Below are positions 44,949-52,810 of a stretch of DNA of 54,714 nt, piece after piece (position 1 is the stretch's first letter; each line of letters opens with the position of its first letter). The DNA is from Hydrogenophaga intermedia (GTDB lineage Bacteria > Pseudomonadota > Gammaproteobacteria > Burkholderiales > Burkholderiaceae_C). The notes under the pieces were generated by a model that had not been told where the DNA came from, did not search any database, and worked only from the letters and a program-made list of their open reading frames with translations. Where the stretch lies: positions 1-54,714 of the forward strand of contig NZ_JAMBNO010000023.1 of the NCBI RefSeq assembly GCF_023715105.1, read 5' to 3'. Both the position numbers and the translations under genes were made by a program.

Positions 44949-46058
44949 TCAGCGCCGCTTCGCGCCCAGCTTGCGGTAGATGGTGGCGCGGCTGATGCCC
45001 AGGGCGCGGGCAGCGTCCATCACGTTGCCGCGGGCGTCGTCCACCGCCTTGCGGATGAGGGCGGTTTCCAGGTCCTTGAGCGGCATGCCCTGCGCCACCG
45101 GTGCGCTGCGTGCGCTGCGGTGCCCGGCCTGTGCGAGCACCTGCAGACGCAGGCCCGACCAAAGCGGGATTTCCAGCGCGCTGGCGTGGGCATGTGCGGC
45201 GTCGAACAGCGCCTCGATCGGTGAGGCGAAATGCAGGCTGGCGTGACCCACCGGGGTGCCGGGGGCGATGCCCAGCATCTCGGCCGCGGGCCGGTTCAGG
45301 GCGGTGACCTCGCCGTCGGCGTCGAGGCAGACCAGACCGTCGCTGTCGTCGCCGAGCACGCGCCCGGGCCAGTTCATGCGCAGCAGCAGGTGGTGCGGTT
45401 GCGCCAGCGCCATCGCGTTCTCGATGCTGCGCGCCGATTGCGACACCAGGTGTTTGAGCGCGGGCTGTTCGTTGACGTTGACGCCGGTGAGGTCGAGCAT
45501 GCCCACACATTGGCCGTCGGGCCCCCAGATGGGCGCACCGGCGCAGCTGTACACGCTGGTGGCGTCGAAGAAATGCTCGCCGCGGTGCAGCCACACCGGC
45601 TGCAGGTCGGTCAGGGCCATGCCGATGGCCGTGGTGCCCACCGCGCGTTCGGAGAGGTCGACACCGATACGCGCGATGCGGTTGACGCTGGGATCGTGCC
45701 GGTCGATCGGGCCGTTGACGTCGATCACCACGCCGTGCGCGTTGGTGAGGATGGCGAAGTAGCGCGTGTGCGACATCGCACGCGCGAGCTGGCGGATCAC
45801 GGGGCTGGCGGCGCGCAGCAGCGGCTGGCTGCCCTCGATGGCGCGCTGCATCTGCGCGCTGCTCACCGCCTCGAAAGCCACCTCGCGCCGCGGCTCCAGG
45901 CCCAGTTGCAGGCAGCGTCGCCAGGAGTTAGCCACCCACGGCGACAGGCGTGGGCCGGCGTCGGGGTCGTGCGCGTCGAGCATCGCGCGGCGCGCCTGGG
46001 CGATCAGGGTCAGGCGGTCGTGGGAGGGGGCAGCGGATCCGACGGGCATGGGGTGCAT
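44949..46058 (-). CDS. AcoR-like GAF-PAS-Fis regulator lacking the AAA+ domain
   Basis: A 369-aa cytoplasmic regulator. The N-terminal region with SWRRCLQLGLEP is the AcoR-type leader, followed by a GAF domain (about residues 70-215, LARAMSHTRYFAILTNAHGVVIDVN...ERAVGTTAIGMALTDLQPVWLHRGEHFFDA), a PAS domain (residues 230-290, GLVCLDADGEVTALNRPAAEML) and a Fis-type HTH (NVMDAARALGISRATIYRKL) at the C-terminus. The sigma-54-interacting AAA+ domain (GAFTGA) that separates PAS and HTH in AcoR is missing, so it cannot drive sigma-54 polymerase. It is co-transcribed with xdhC and the MobA-like gene, divergent from aor. Confidence 0.8.
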   Translation of the reverse strand: MHPMPVGSAAPSHDRLTLIAQARRAMLDAHDPDAGPRLSPWVANSWRRCLQLGLEPRREVAFEAVSSAQMQRAIEGSQPLLRAASPVIRQLARAMSHTRYFAILTNAHGVVIDVNGPIDRHDPSVNRIARIGVDLSERAVGTTAIGMALTDLQPVWLHRGEHFFDATSVYSCAGAPIWGPDGQCVGMLDLTGVNVNEQPALKHLVSQSARSIENAMALAQPHHLLLRMNWPGRVLGDDSDGLVCLDADGEVTALNRPAAEMLGIAPGTPVGHASLHFASPIEALFDAAHAHASALEIPLWSGLRLQVLAQAGHRSARSAPVAQGMPLKDLETALIRKAVDDARGNVMDAARALGISRATIYRKLGAKRR

Positions 46059-46081
46059 TGAAGCAGGCTGTCGCTTCTCGA

Positions 46082-46756
46082 TCAACCGTTGTGCATGCCG
46101 CACTGCGGCATGGGGGCGTTCGGCGGCAGCGCCACCGCCAAACCGGTTGTCTGTGCCAGTCGATCGAGATCGAGCGGGGTGTCCAGGTCGAACGTGTGCG
46201 CCGGGTCTGGCGTGTTCCACAACGCGACAGCTTCGGGCCGCTCGCGGCGCCAGGCGCGCAGGCCACCGGCATGGTTGCGCAGTTGCGCACAGGCCAGGCC
46301 GTCGAGCACCGCAGGGTGGCCCGGGCGACCATCCACCTGCGGTACCAGGGCGTGACGGCCGCGCTCGCGCTGCTCGAAAGCCCGCAGCGCGGCATCGATC
46401 TGCGGCGCACCCAGCAAGGGCTGGTCGCCCAGCAGCACCAGCAAGCGCTCGGGCATGGACGTGAGGCTGCGCAGCCCCCACTGCAGGGAATCTGCGGGCT
46501 CGTCGCCGGGCGCGGGGTTGCGCAGCAGCAGCGCGCGCTGTCCGGCCGGCAGGGTGCTCACATGCGCAGCCACCGCGTCGGCGTGGTGGCCGAGCACCAG
46601 GCGCACGTCGCGGATGCCGAGCGTGGCCAGGGCATCGAGCAGGCGCTGCAGCAGCGTCTGCCCGCTCAGGCGGATGAGGCACTTGGGCACATGGCCCAGG
46701 CGGCGCCCGGCGCCCGCCACCAGCACCAGCGCCACGGTGTGGAGGGCTGGCGTCAC
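46082..46756 (-). CDS. MobA-like molybdopterin/NTP transferase
   Basis: A 224-aa cytoplasmic nucleotidyltransferase with the signature VLVAGAGRRLGHVPKCL (residues 11-27), a variant of the LAGGxSxRMGxxK motif, and DQPL in the catalytic region (LGDQPLL). It resembles MobA/MocA enzymes that add GMP or CMP to molybdopterin. The genomic context (XdhC, tungsten enzyme) fits a molybdopterin role. Which nucleotide it uses cannot be told. The start is GTG 46756, overlapping the xdhC stop by 4 nt. Confidence 0.77.
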   Translation of the reverse strand: MTPALHTVALVLVAGAGRRLGHVPKCLIRLSGQTLLQRLLDALATLGIRDVRLVLGHHADAVAAHVSTLPAGQRALLLRNPAPGDEPADSLQWGLRSLTSMPERLLVLLGDQPLLGAPQIDAALRAFEQRERGRHALVPQVDGRPGHPAVLDGLACAQLRNHAGGLRAWRRERPEAVALWNTPDPAHTFDLDTPLDLDRLAQTTGLAVALPPNAPMPQCGMHNG

Positions 46757-47787
46757 GGGGCTTCGCGCACGAAGCAGCTCACGGCGTCATCGGCCCGCAC
46801 GTCGAGCTTTTCCTTGGCCGGGCCCACGGCCAGGTCGCGCGGCAGCGGCACGCCGTTCTTCACCGCCAGGATCTCGGCCATCACGCTCACCGCGATCTCG
46901 GCCGGCGTCTTGCTGCCGATGTAGATACCGATCGGCCCGCGCAGGTGCGCAAGACTCTCCTCGGTCTGCTCGAAGTGCTCGATCAGGCGCGCGTGGCGCA
47001 GTTGCTGGTTGCGCCGCGAGCCGATGGCGCCGATGTAAAACGCCTCGGTGCCCAGCGCTTCGAGCAGGGCCAGGTCGTCGAGCTTGGGGTCGTGCGTGAG
47101 CGCCACGATGGCGGTGCGGCGGTCGGCGCGAAAGCCGCGCACCAGGTCGTCGGGCATGTCGTGCGAGAGCGTCACGCCCGGCACCTGCCAGGCGCCGCGG
47201 TATTCCTCGCGCGGGTCGCACACCGTCACCGAAAAGCCGCTGAACAAGGCCATGGTGGCCAGGTACTCGGTGAGCTGACCGGCGCCGATCATGAGCAGCC
47301 GGTATTCGGGCCCGAAGGCGTTGTGCAGCCAGCCATCGTGCTCGCGCAGCGCCTCGGGCTGGGCAATGTCGGTCAGCACCACACGCCCGCTGGCGATCTC
47401 GGTGCTGCGCTGAACCATGCGGCCTGCGCTCAGACGCGCCACCAGGTCGGCCAGCGTGTCGGCATCGGTGTTGAACTCCAGCAGCAACTCCAGCGTGCCG
47501 CCGCAGGGCAGGCCGAAGCGGTGGGCTTCGTCGGCGCTCACGCCGTATTTCGTGCGCTGCGGCGGGCCGTCTGCCAGGGCGCTGCGGTAGCGGTGGATCA
47601 GGTCGTCCTCGATGCAGCCGCCCGAGACCGAGCCGACCACCGCGCCGCCTTCGCACAAGGCCATGATGGAACCCACCGGGCGCGGCGAACTGCCCCAGGT
47701 GCGGATGACGGTGGCCAGCAGCGTGGCCTTGCCGGCACGGCGCCAGTCCAGCAAGGTGCGCAGCACGAGGAGGTCGAGGTTTTCCAT
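46753..47787 (-). CDS. XdhC family molybdopterin-enzyme maturation factor
   Basis: A 344-aa protein with the XdhC N-terminal motif TWGSSPRPVGSIMALCEGGAVVGSVSGGCIEDDL (the cysteine in GGCIE, residue 58) and CGGTLELLLE (Cys95), followed by a C-terminal Rossmann-like domain (LMIGAGQLTEYLATMALFSGFSVTVCDPRE, ALGTEAFYIGAIGSRRN, GPIGIYIGSKTPAEIAVSVMAEI). XdhC proteins bind the cofactor, sulfurate it with a cysteine desulfurase and insert it into target enzymes. The closest context is the aldehyde oxidoreductase divergent from it, so it may prepare a sulfurated cofactor there; that is inference, since XdhC is mainly known for the xanthine dehydrogenase class. Confidence 0.85.
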   Translation of the reverse strand: MENLDLLVLRTLLDWRRAGKATLLATVIRTWGSSPRPVGSIMALCEGGAVVGSVSGGCIEDDLIHRYRSALADGPPQRTKYGVSADEAHRFGLPCGGTLELLLEFNTDADTLADLVARLSAGRMVQRSTEIASGRVVLTDIAQPEALREHDGWLHNAFGPEYRLLMIGAGQLTEYLATMALFSGFSVTVCDPREEYRGAWQVPGVTLSHDMPDDLVRGFRADRRTAIVALTHDPKLDDLALLEALGTEAFYIGAIGSRRNQQLRHARLIEHFEQTEESLAHLRGPIGIYIGSKTPAEIAVSVMAEILAVKNGVPLPRDLAVGPAKEKLDVRADDAVSCFVREAP

Positions 47788-47910
47788 GGCCGTGAGGATG
47801 CCACGCCGACGACGACCCCGGTGGCGGCATGCCCCTGTCGCAATCTGAGACTTTTTGTCGCCCACCCGGGTAAACCCTCAATGTCGCCCAACCCCGCGCG
47901 CCAAGAATCG

Positions 47911-47933
47911 TATGCAGACGCATGCATACCGCG
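47911..47933. promoter_or_regulatory. Inverted repeat TATGCA-N6-TGCATA + CCGCG in the aor/xdhC promoter region
   Basis: Left arm TATGCA 47911-47916 (GTATGCA from 47910), spacer GACGCA, right arm TGCATA 47923-47928, then CCGCG 47929-47933. It lies 34-57 bp upstream of aorA. Arms, spacer length and right flank match the repeat at 30225-30247 next to tupBCA. The spacers differ, which argues against simple duplication. Confidence 0.7.
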
Positions 47934-47967
47934 CCGCGGGTGTGGCGTCGCCCCACAGGAGACAAGA

Positions 47968-48444
47968 ATGCAGAAAGTGCTTCACATCAACCCCGACAAG
48001 TGCACGGGGTGCCTGCAGTGCGAGATGGCGTGCTCGTTCGAGAACTACGGCACCTTTGCGACCTCGAAGTCGCGTATCAAGGTGTTCGACTTCCATCACA
48101 CCGGCAAGAAGGTGCCCTACACCTGCACGCAGTGCGACGAAGCCTGGTGCCTGCACGCCTGCCCGGTGGAGGCGATCACGGTCGACAAGGTCACCGGGGC
48201 CAAGGTGGTGAACGAGAGCACCTGCGTGGGTTGCAAGGTCTGCACCATCGCCTGCCCGTTCGGCACCATCAACTACGTGCAGGAAACCGGCAAGGTCCAG
48301 AAGTGCGACCTGTGCGGCGGCGAGCCGGCCTGTGCCGACGCCTGCCCGACCAGCGCGATCACCTTCATCGACGCCAACTGGACCGGCATCGATCGCATGA
48401 AACAGTGGGCCGACAAACTCGGCAACCAGGCCAGCGCCGCCTGA
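47968..48444 (+). CDS. aorA: Four-cluster ferredoxin-like subunit of the tungsten aldehyde oxidoreductase
   Basis: A 158-aa polyferredoxin with four [4Fe-4S] motifs: Cys12, 15, 18, 22; Cys53, 56, 61, 65; Cys86, 89, 92, 96; Cys113, 116, 122, 126 (16 cysteines). It resembles the DmsB/HycB-type electron-transfer subunits and the small subunit of the bacterial AorABC tungsten enzyme of Aromatoleum. It would pass electrons between the tungsten subunit and the FAD subunit. The start has AGGAG at good distance. It is first in the aor operon, 28 bp before aorB. Confidence 0.88.
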   Translation: MQKVLHINPDKCTGCLQCEMACSFENYGTFATSKSRIKVFDFHHTGKKVPYTCTQCDEAWCLHACPVEAITVDKVTGAKVVNESTCVGCKVCTIACPFGTINYVQETGKVQKCDLCGGEPACADACPTSAITFIDANWTGIDRMKQWADKLGNQASAA

Positions 48445-48472
48445 TCAACCCGACGCACACAAGGAGATACAC

Positions 48473-50320
48473 ATGTCCTGGGCTGGAAAAATCCTGCGCG
48501 TCAACCTGACGGCAGGCACCGTGAAATCCGAACCGCTGAACATGGAGTGGGCGCGCGCCTACCTGGGCTCGCGCGGGCTCGGCAGCAAATACCTCATTAG
48601 CGAGATCGACCCCAAGGTCGACCCGCTGTCGCCCGACAACAAGATCATCTGGGCCACCGGGCCGCTCACCGGCACCATGGCCTCCACCGGCGGGCGCTAC
48701 ACCGTCATCACCAAGGGCCCGCTCACCGGTGCCATCGCCTGCTCCAACTCGGGCGGCTACTGGGGCGCCGAGCTCAAGATGGCCGGCTGGGACATGGTGA
48801 TCTTCGAGGGCAAATCGCCCAAGCCGGTGTTCCTCTACATCAGCGACGACGTGGCCGAACTGCGCGATGCCTCGCACCTGTGGGGGCAGACGGTGTGGAA
48901 GACCGAGGAGACGCTCAAGACCCAGCTGCAGGATCCGCTGGTGCGTGTCTCCTGCATCGGCCAGGCCGGCGAGAACCAGGTGCTCTACGCCGCCGTGGTG
49001 AACGACTTGCACCGCGCGGCCGGCCGCTCGGGCGTGGGCGCCGTGATGGGCAGCAAGAACCTCAAGGCGATCGCCGTGCGCGGCACCAAGGGCGTGGGCA
49101 ACATCCGCGACCCGAAGGCCTTCATGCAGGTCACCAAGGAGAAAAAGAAGATCCTTGCCGAGAACGCGGTGACGGGGCAGGGCCTGCCCACCTACGGCAC
49201 GCAGGTGCTGATGAACGTGATCAACGAGGTGGGCGCGCTGCCCACGCGCAACCACCGCGACGTGCAGTTCGAAGGTGCCAAGGACATCTCGGCCGAGGCC
49301 ATGGCCACGCCGCGCGAGAGCGATGGCAAGAAGCACCTCGTGACCAACCAGGCCTGCTTCGGCTGCACCATCGCGTGCGGACGCATCAGCAAGATGGACG
49401 AGAACCACTTCACCGTGCAGAACAAGCCGCAGTACTGGGGCGCCAACGGCGGCCTGGAATACGAGGCGGCCTGGGCGCTGGGCGCGGCCAACGGCGTGAA
49501 CGACCTCGAGGCCCTGCAGTACGCCAACCTGCTGTGCAACGAGTACGGCATGGACCCGATCAGCTTCGGTGCCACCGTGGGCGCGGTGATGGAGCTCTAC
49601 GAGATGGGCGTGCTCACCAAGGCGCAGATCGGCGTCGAGGCGCCGTTCGGTTCGGCCGCGGCACTGGCGGCGTTTGCCGAAATGGTCGGCAAGGGTGAAG
49701 GCTTCGGCAAGGAAATCGGCCAGGGCTCGGCGCGCCTGACGAAGAAGTACGGCCACCCCGACCTGTCCATGAGCGTCAAGGGCCAGGAGTTCCCGGCCTA
49801 CGATGGCCGCGCCATCCAGGGCATCGGCCTGGCCTATGCCACCAGCAACCGCGGTGCGTGCCACCTGCGCGGCTACACCATTGCCTCCGAAGTGCTGGGC
49901 ATTCCGGTCAAGACCGACCCGGTGGAGAGCAACGGCAAGCCCGAGCTCGTCAAGGCCTTCCAGGACGCGACGGCGGCCTTCGACTCTTCGGGTCTGTGCG
50001 TGTTCACCACCTTCGCCTGGGGCGTGGCCGATCTGGCGCCGCAGCTGCAGGCCGCGTGCGACGAGCAGTACACCACCGAAGAACTCGAGAAGATCGGCGA
50101 GCGCATCTGGAACATGGAGCGCGAGTTCAACAACGCGGCCGGCTTCACCGCCAAGGACGACTCGCTGCCCAAGCGGTTGCTGACGGAAGCGGCCAAGACC
50201 GGTGCTTCCAAGGGCATGGTGAGCAAGCTGCCCGAGATGCTGCCCAAGTACTACGAGGTGCGTGGCTGGGACAGCGAGGGCCGCCCGACCAGCGAGACCA
50301 AGGCAAGACTGGGCCTGTGA
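48473..50320 (+). CDS. aorB: Tungsten-dependent aldehyde ferredoxin oxidoreductase, large subunit
   Basis: A 615-aa AOR-family enzyme that oxidises aldehydes to carboxylic acids in the cytoplasm using tungsten bound by two metal-binding pterins. The [4Fe-4S] cysteines are Cys295, Cys298, Cys302 (ACFGCTIACGR) and Cys509 (SGLCVFT), as expected. Cofactor and metal-binding phrases include DLEALQYANLLCNEYGMDPISF and NRGACHLRGYT. An RBS AAGGAG stands before ATG 48473. It is the key enzyme of the window and presumably needs the tungstate imported by TupBCA. A hairpin with a U-rich tail lies between it and aorC. Confidence 0.92.
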   Translation: MSWAGKILRVNLTAGTVKSEPLNMEWARAYLGSRGLGSKYLISEIDPKVDPLSPDNKIIWATGPLTGTMASTGGRYTVITKGPLTGAIACSNSGGYWGAELKMAGWDMVIFEGKSPKPVFLYISDDVAELRDASHLWGQTVWKTEETLKTQLQDPLVRVSCIGQAGENQVLYAAVVNDLHRAAGRSGVGAVMGSKNLKAIAVRGTKGVGNIRDPKAFMQVTKEKKKILAENAVTGQGLPTYGTQVLMNVINEVGALPTRNHRDVQFEGAKDISAEAMATPRESDGKKHLVTNQACFGCTIACGRISKMDENHFTVQNKPQYWGANGGLEYEAAWALGAANGVNDLEALQYANLLCNEYGMDPISFGATVGAVMELYEMGVLTKAQIGVEAPFGSAAALAAFAEMVGKGEGFGKEIGQGSARLTKKYGHPDLSMSVKGQEFPAYDGRAIQGIGLAYATSNRGACHLRGYTIASEVLGIPVKTDPVESNGKPELVKAFQDATAAFDSSGLCVFTTFAWGVADLAPQLQAACDEQYTTEELEKIGERIWNMEREFNNAAGFTAKDDSLPKRLLTEAAKTGASKGMVSKLPEMLPKYYEVRGWDSEGRPTSETKARLGL

Positions 50321-50356
50321 GGGCGAAGGCCCTTACCGGTTCCACCTGAACCTCCT

Positions 50357-50389
50357 GGGGGCAGTGCGCGCGCTGCCCCCTCTTTTCTT
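50357..50389 (+). terminator. Terminator-like hairpin between aorB and aorC (partial terminator or attenuator)
   Basis: The perfect 8-bp stem GGGGGCAG (50357-50364) / CTGCCCCC (50373-50380) with an 8-nt loop is followed by TCTTTTCTT (50381-50389). It lies between two genes of the same operon with no promoter evident after it, so it probably lowers expression of aorC and downstream genes relative to aorA and aorB. Confidence 0.55.
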
Positions 50390-50404
50390 GCTCGGGAGAC
50401 CCGC

Positions 50405-51679
50405 ATGCACCACGTCATTCTCGGCGCCGGCCCGGCCGGCGTCATCGCCGCCGAGACGCTGCGCAAGCACGCACCGCACGACCAGATCACCCTTGTGGGT
50501 GACGAGGCCGAGCCACCGTACTCGCGCATGGCGATTCCCTACCTGCTGATCGGCAACATCGAGGAGCCGGGTACCTACCTGCGCAAAAACCCGAAGCACC
50601 TGGATCAACTGCGGGTGAACCCGGTGCGTGCCAAGGCCACGGCGGTGGATGGCGCCAAGCGCACCGTGACACTGGACAACGGTCAGACACTCACCTTCGA
50701 CAGGCTGCTGATCGCCACCGGCTCGCACCCGGTGCGCCCCCCCATCCCGGGCATGGACCTGCCCGGGGTGCATCCCTGCTGGACGCTGGAGGACGCGCGC
50801 GCCATCGCGCGGCTCGCCAAGCCCGGTGCGCGGGTGCTGCAGATGGGCGCCGGCTTCATCGGCTGCATCATCATGGAAGCGCTCAAGCAGCGCGGGGTGC
50901 AGCTCAGCGTGGTGGAGATGGGTGACCGCATGGTGCCGCGCATGATGGGCCCCACCGCGGGCGGCATGATCAAGGCCTGGTGCGAGAAGCAGGGCGTGAA
51001 GGTCTACACCGGCACCAAGGTGCTGGCCATCGAAGCGGGTTCGCCCTTGCGCGTGAAGCTCTCCAGTGGCGAGTCGGTCGAGGTCGATCTCGTCATCAGC
51101 GCCACCGGCGTGCGCCCGGCCATCGGCTTCCTCAAGGATTCGGGCATCACTTGCCTGCAAGGCGTGCTCACCGACGAGCACCTGCAGACCAATGTGCCCG
51201 GTGTGTACGCCGCGGGCGACTGCGCGGAGGCCTTCGACAAGGTGAGCGGCAAGACCATCGTGAGTGCGATTCAGCCCAATGCCGCCGAGCAGGCGCGGGT
51301 GGCCGCGCTCAACATGGTCGGACAGCGCACCGAGCTCAAGGGCGTGACGCAGATCAACGTGCTCGACACCCTGGGCATGGTCTCCACCAGCTTCGGCAAT
51401 TGGGAGGGCGTGCCCGGCGGCGAGCACGTGGAACTGACCGACCTCAACGAAGGCCGCCACCTGAGCCTGCAGTTCCAGGGCGATGTGATGGTGGGCTGCA
51501 ATTCGGTGGGCTGGACCGAGCACGTGGGCGTGATGCGTGGCCTCGTCGAAGGCCAGGTGAAGCTCGGTGCCTGGAAGGACAAACTCAAGGCCGACCCGAC
51601 GAAGCTGATGGACGCCTACCTCGCAGCCGCGCAGGCACAGGGGCAATGGGCAGGTGCCGCCGACGAACGCCGCCGCTGA
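50405..51679 (+). CDS. aorC: FAD/NAD(P)-dependent oxidoreductase subunit of the aldehyde oxidoreductase
   Basis: A 424-aa pyridine-nucleotide disulfide oxidoreductase-like protein. FAD-binding GAGPAGVIAAE (residues 7-17), the NAD-binding GAGFIGCIIMEAL, and VYAAGDCAEAF are visible. In the Aromatoleum-type AorABC complex, this FAD subunit exchanges electrons with NAD+ or ferredoxin, letting the enzyme use NAD+ for aldehyde oxidation and work in reverse. It lies 84 bp after aorB beyond a hairpin. GGGAGA precedes the ATG. Confidence 0.88.
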   Translation: MHHVILGAGPAGVIAAETLRKHAPHDQITLVGDEAEPPYSRMAIPYLLIGNIEEPGTYLRKNPKHLDQLRVNPVRAKATAVDGAKRTVTLDNGQTLTFDRLLIATGSHPVRPPIPGMDLPGVHPCWTLEDARAIARLAKPGARVLQMGAGFIGCIIMEALKQRGVQLSVVEMGDRMVPRMMGPTAGGMIKAWCEKQGVKVYTGTKVLAIEAGSPLRVKLSSGESVEVDLVISATGVRPAIGFLKDSGITCLQGVLTDEHLQTNVPGVYAAGDCAEAFDKVSGKTIVSAIQPNAAEQARVAALNMVGQRTELKGVTQINVLDTLGMVSTSFGNWEGVPGGEHVELTDLNEGRHLSLQFQGDVMVGCNSVGWTEHVGVMRGLVEGQVKLGAWKDKLKADPTKLMDAYLAAAQAQGQWAGAADERRR

Positions 51680-51737
51680 CATGCTTCAATCGCCTGTCAT
51701 CGTTCGTCCCGAGCCTGTCCAAGGGCAGCCGCCACCC

Positions 51738-51992
51738 ATGAAGATCACCTTCAAACTTTTTGCCACCCTCACCGACTACCTGCCGCCCGACGCGCGCCGC
51801 AGCAACCAGATCGAGCTCGACATCGATCCCTCGGCCTCGGTGCAGCAGATCATCGAGCCCTACGGCATGCCGCCCAAGCTGGTGCATCTGGTGCTGGTGA
51901 ACGGCAAGTACATCGCGCCCGAGCAGCGCCTGAGCACCACGCTCAACGACGGCGACGTGCTGGCCATCTGGCCGCCGATCGCCGGCGGTTGA
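51738..51992 (+). CDS. MoaD/ThiS-like sulfur carrier protein of the aor operon
   Basis: A small ubiquitin-like protein of 84 aa with C-terminal Gly-Gly (PPIAGG), the site of thiocarboxylation, and the fold core IELDIDPSASVQQIIEPYG, LVLVNGKYIA, LNDGDVLAIWPPI. It would give sulfur to the pterin precursor during tungsten cofactor synthesis. Aor clusters often carry their own MoaD paralogue, so a cofactor role dedicated to the AOR is likely. ATG 51738 is chosen; longer in-frame starts upstream have no ribosome-binding site. Confidence 0.87.
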   Translation: MKITFKLFATLTDYLPPDARRSNQIELDIDPSASVQQIIEPYGMPPKLVHLVLVNGKYIAPEQRLSTTLNDGDVLAIWPPIAGG

Positions 51993-52001
51993 GGCCTTTC
52001 G

Positions 52002-52301
52002 GTGCAGTCGCACTACGCCGAGCGCTTCACGCGCGAGATGGGTTGCACCGAAGCGGAATGGTTGCGCTGGTTGCCCGCGGCCGTCGGCGAATGCGCCTGG
52101 CAGCGCGACGGGCAGCGCGCGACGGTACAGGTGCCACCGGGGCACCTGGCACTGCGCTGGAAGGTGCTGCCACCGCGGGTGATCGCCCTGGTGCGCATGC
52201 CTGTTCTTCAGGTGGACTTCCAGTTCGATGGTCTGAACGACGAACAGCGCTTCGGCTTCATGCGCCGCTTCGACTTGTACATGCAGCGCGGCGGCGGTTG
52301 A
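52002..52301 (+). CDS. Small conserved-looking protein following the aor operon (99 aa), function unknown
   Basis: A 99-aa soluble protein starting with GTG 52002, 9 bp after the moaD-like gene, so almost certainly in the aor operon. The sequence has tryptophan-rich AEWLRWLPAAVGE, VPPGHLALRWKVLPPRVIALVRMPVLQVDFQFDGL and an aromatic C-terminus FGFMRRFDLYMQ. It has one functional-looking charged core but no known motif. By its position it could be an assembly factor, cofactor chaperone or regulator of the tungsten enzyme; no family is recognised with confidence. Confidence 0.62.
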   Translation: MQSHYAERFTREMGCTEAEWLRWLPAAVGECAWQRDGQRATVQVPPGHLALRWKVLPPRVIALVRMPVLQVDFQFDGLNDEQRFGFMRRFDLYMQRGGG

Positions 52302-52334
52302 CCTGCCGCAAGCCCTGGCCTTGCAGGGTGCGTT

Positions 52335-52352
52335 ATGGTTTGCTCAAACCAT
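52335..52352. promoter_or_regulatory. Candidate operator upstream of osmC-like gene
   Basis: The 18-bp sequence ATGGTTTG-CT-CAAACCAT is a perfect palindrome with 8-bp arms and a 2-nt centre. It lies 13 bp before ATG 52366, at a place where a repressor would block transcription. The regulator is unknown. Confidence 0.45.
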
Positions 52353-52365
52353 CCGAAGGCCAGCC

Positions 52366-52791
52366 ATGAGCGAATCCCTGAGCATCACCGTCACCCGCCA
52401 GCAGGGTTACCAGTTCCTCGTCGATTTCGGGGCCGGCATGCCCGACATCACCGCCGACCTGCCGGCGCCGCTGGGGCAGGGCGCGGGCCCCTCGCCCGAG
52501 CACCTGCTGGGCGCGGCGGTGGCCAACTGCCTCGGCGCCAGCCTGCTGTTTTCGCTGCAGAAGTACAAGCAAGACCCGGGCACCGTGCGCGCCACCGCCA
52601 CGCTCACCCAGGGCCGCAACGCCGAAGGGCGCCTGCGCGTCACGCACATCGACGTTGCCATTGAACTGGAAAAGCCCGCGGCCGAGCTGCAGCACCTGGA
52701 GCGCGTGCTGGCCCAGTTCGAGTCGTTCTGCACCGTCACGCAAAGCGTGAAGACGGGTATCGACGTGGCGGTGAACGTGCGCACCGGCTGA
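52366..52791 (+). CDS. OsmC family protein
   Basis: A 141-aa OsmC/Ohr-fold protein with two conserved cysteines, Cys55 (ANCLGASLL) and Cys122 (ESFCTVTQSV), where the peroxidatic and resolving thiols of the family lie. Family members detoxify organic hydroperoxides. The N-terminal EHLLGAAVANC block is typical. It has AAGG before the ATG and a perfect palindrome upstream. It converges on the small membrane protein gene with a 19-bp gap. Confidence 0.87.
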   Translation: MSESLSITVTRQQGYQFLVDFGAGMPDITADLPAPLGQGAGPSPEHLLGAAVANCLGASLLFSLQKYKQDPGTVRATATLTQGRNAEGRLRVTHIDVAIELEKPAAELQHLERVLAQFESFCTVTQSVKTGIDVAVNVRTG

Positions 52792-52810
52792 TACCGCAGC
52801 CCGCGGCGCC

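Noticed and set aside
47788..47967. Sigma-54 promoter for the aor operon
   Set aside because: A TGGC occurs but no TTGCW stands at the right distance; the inverted repeat is the clearer signal.
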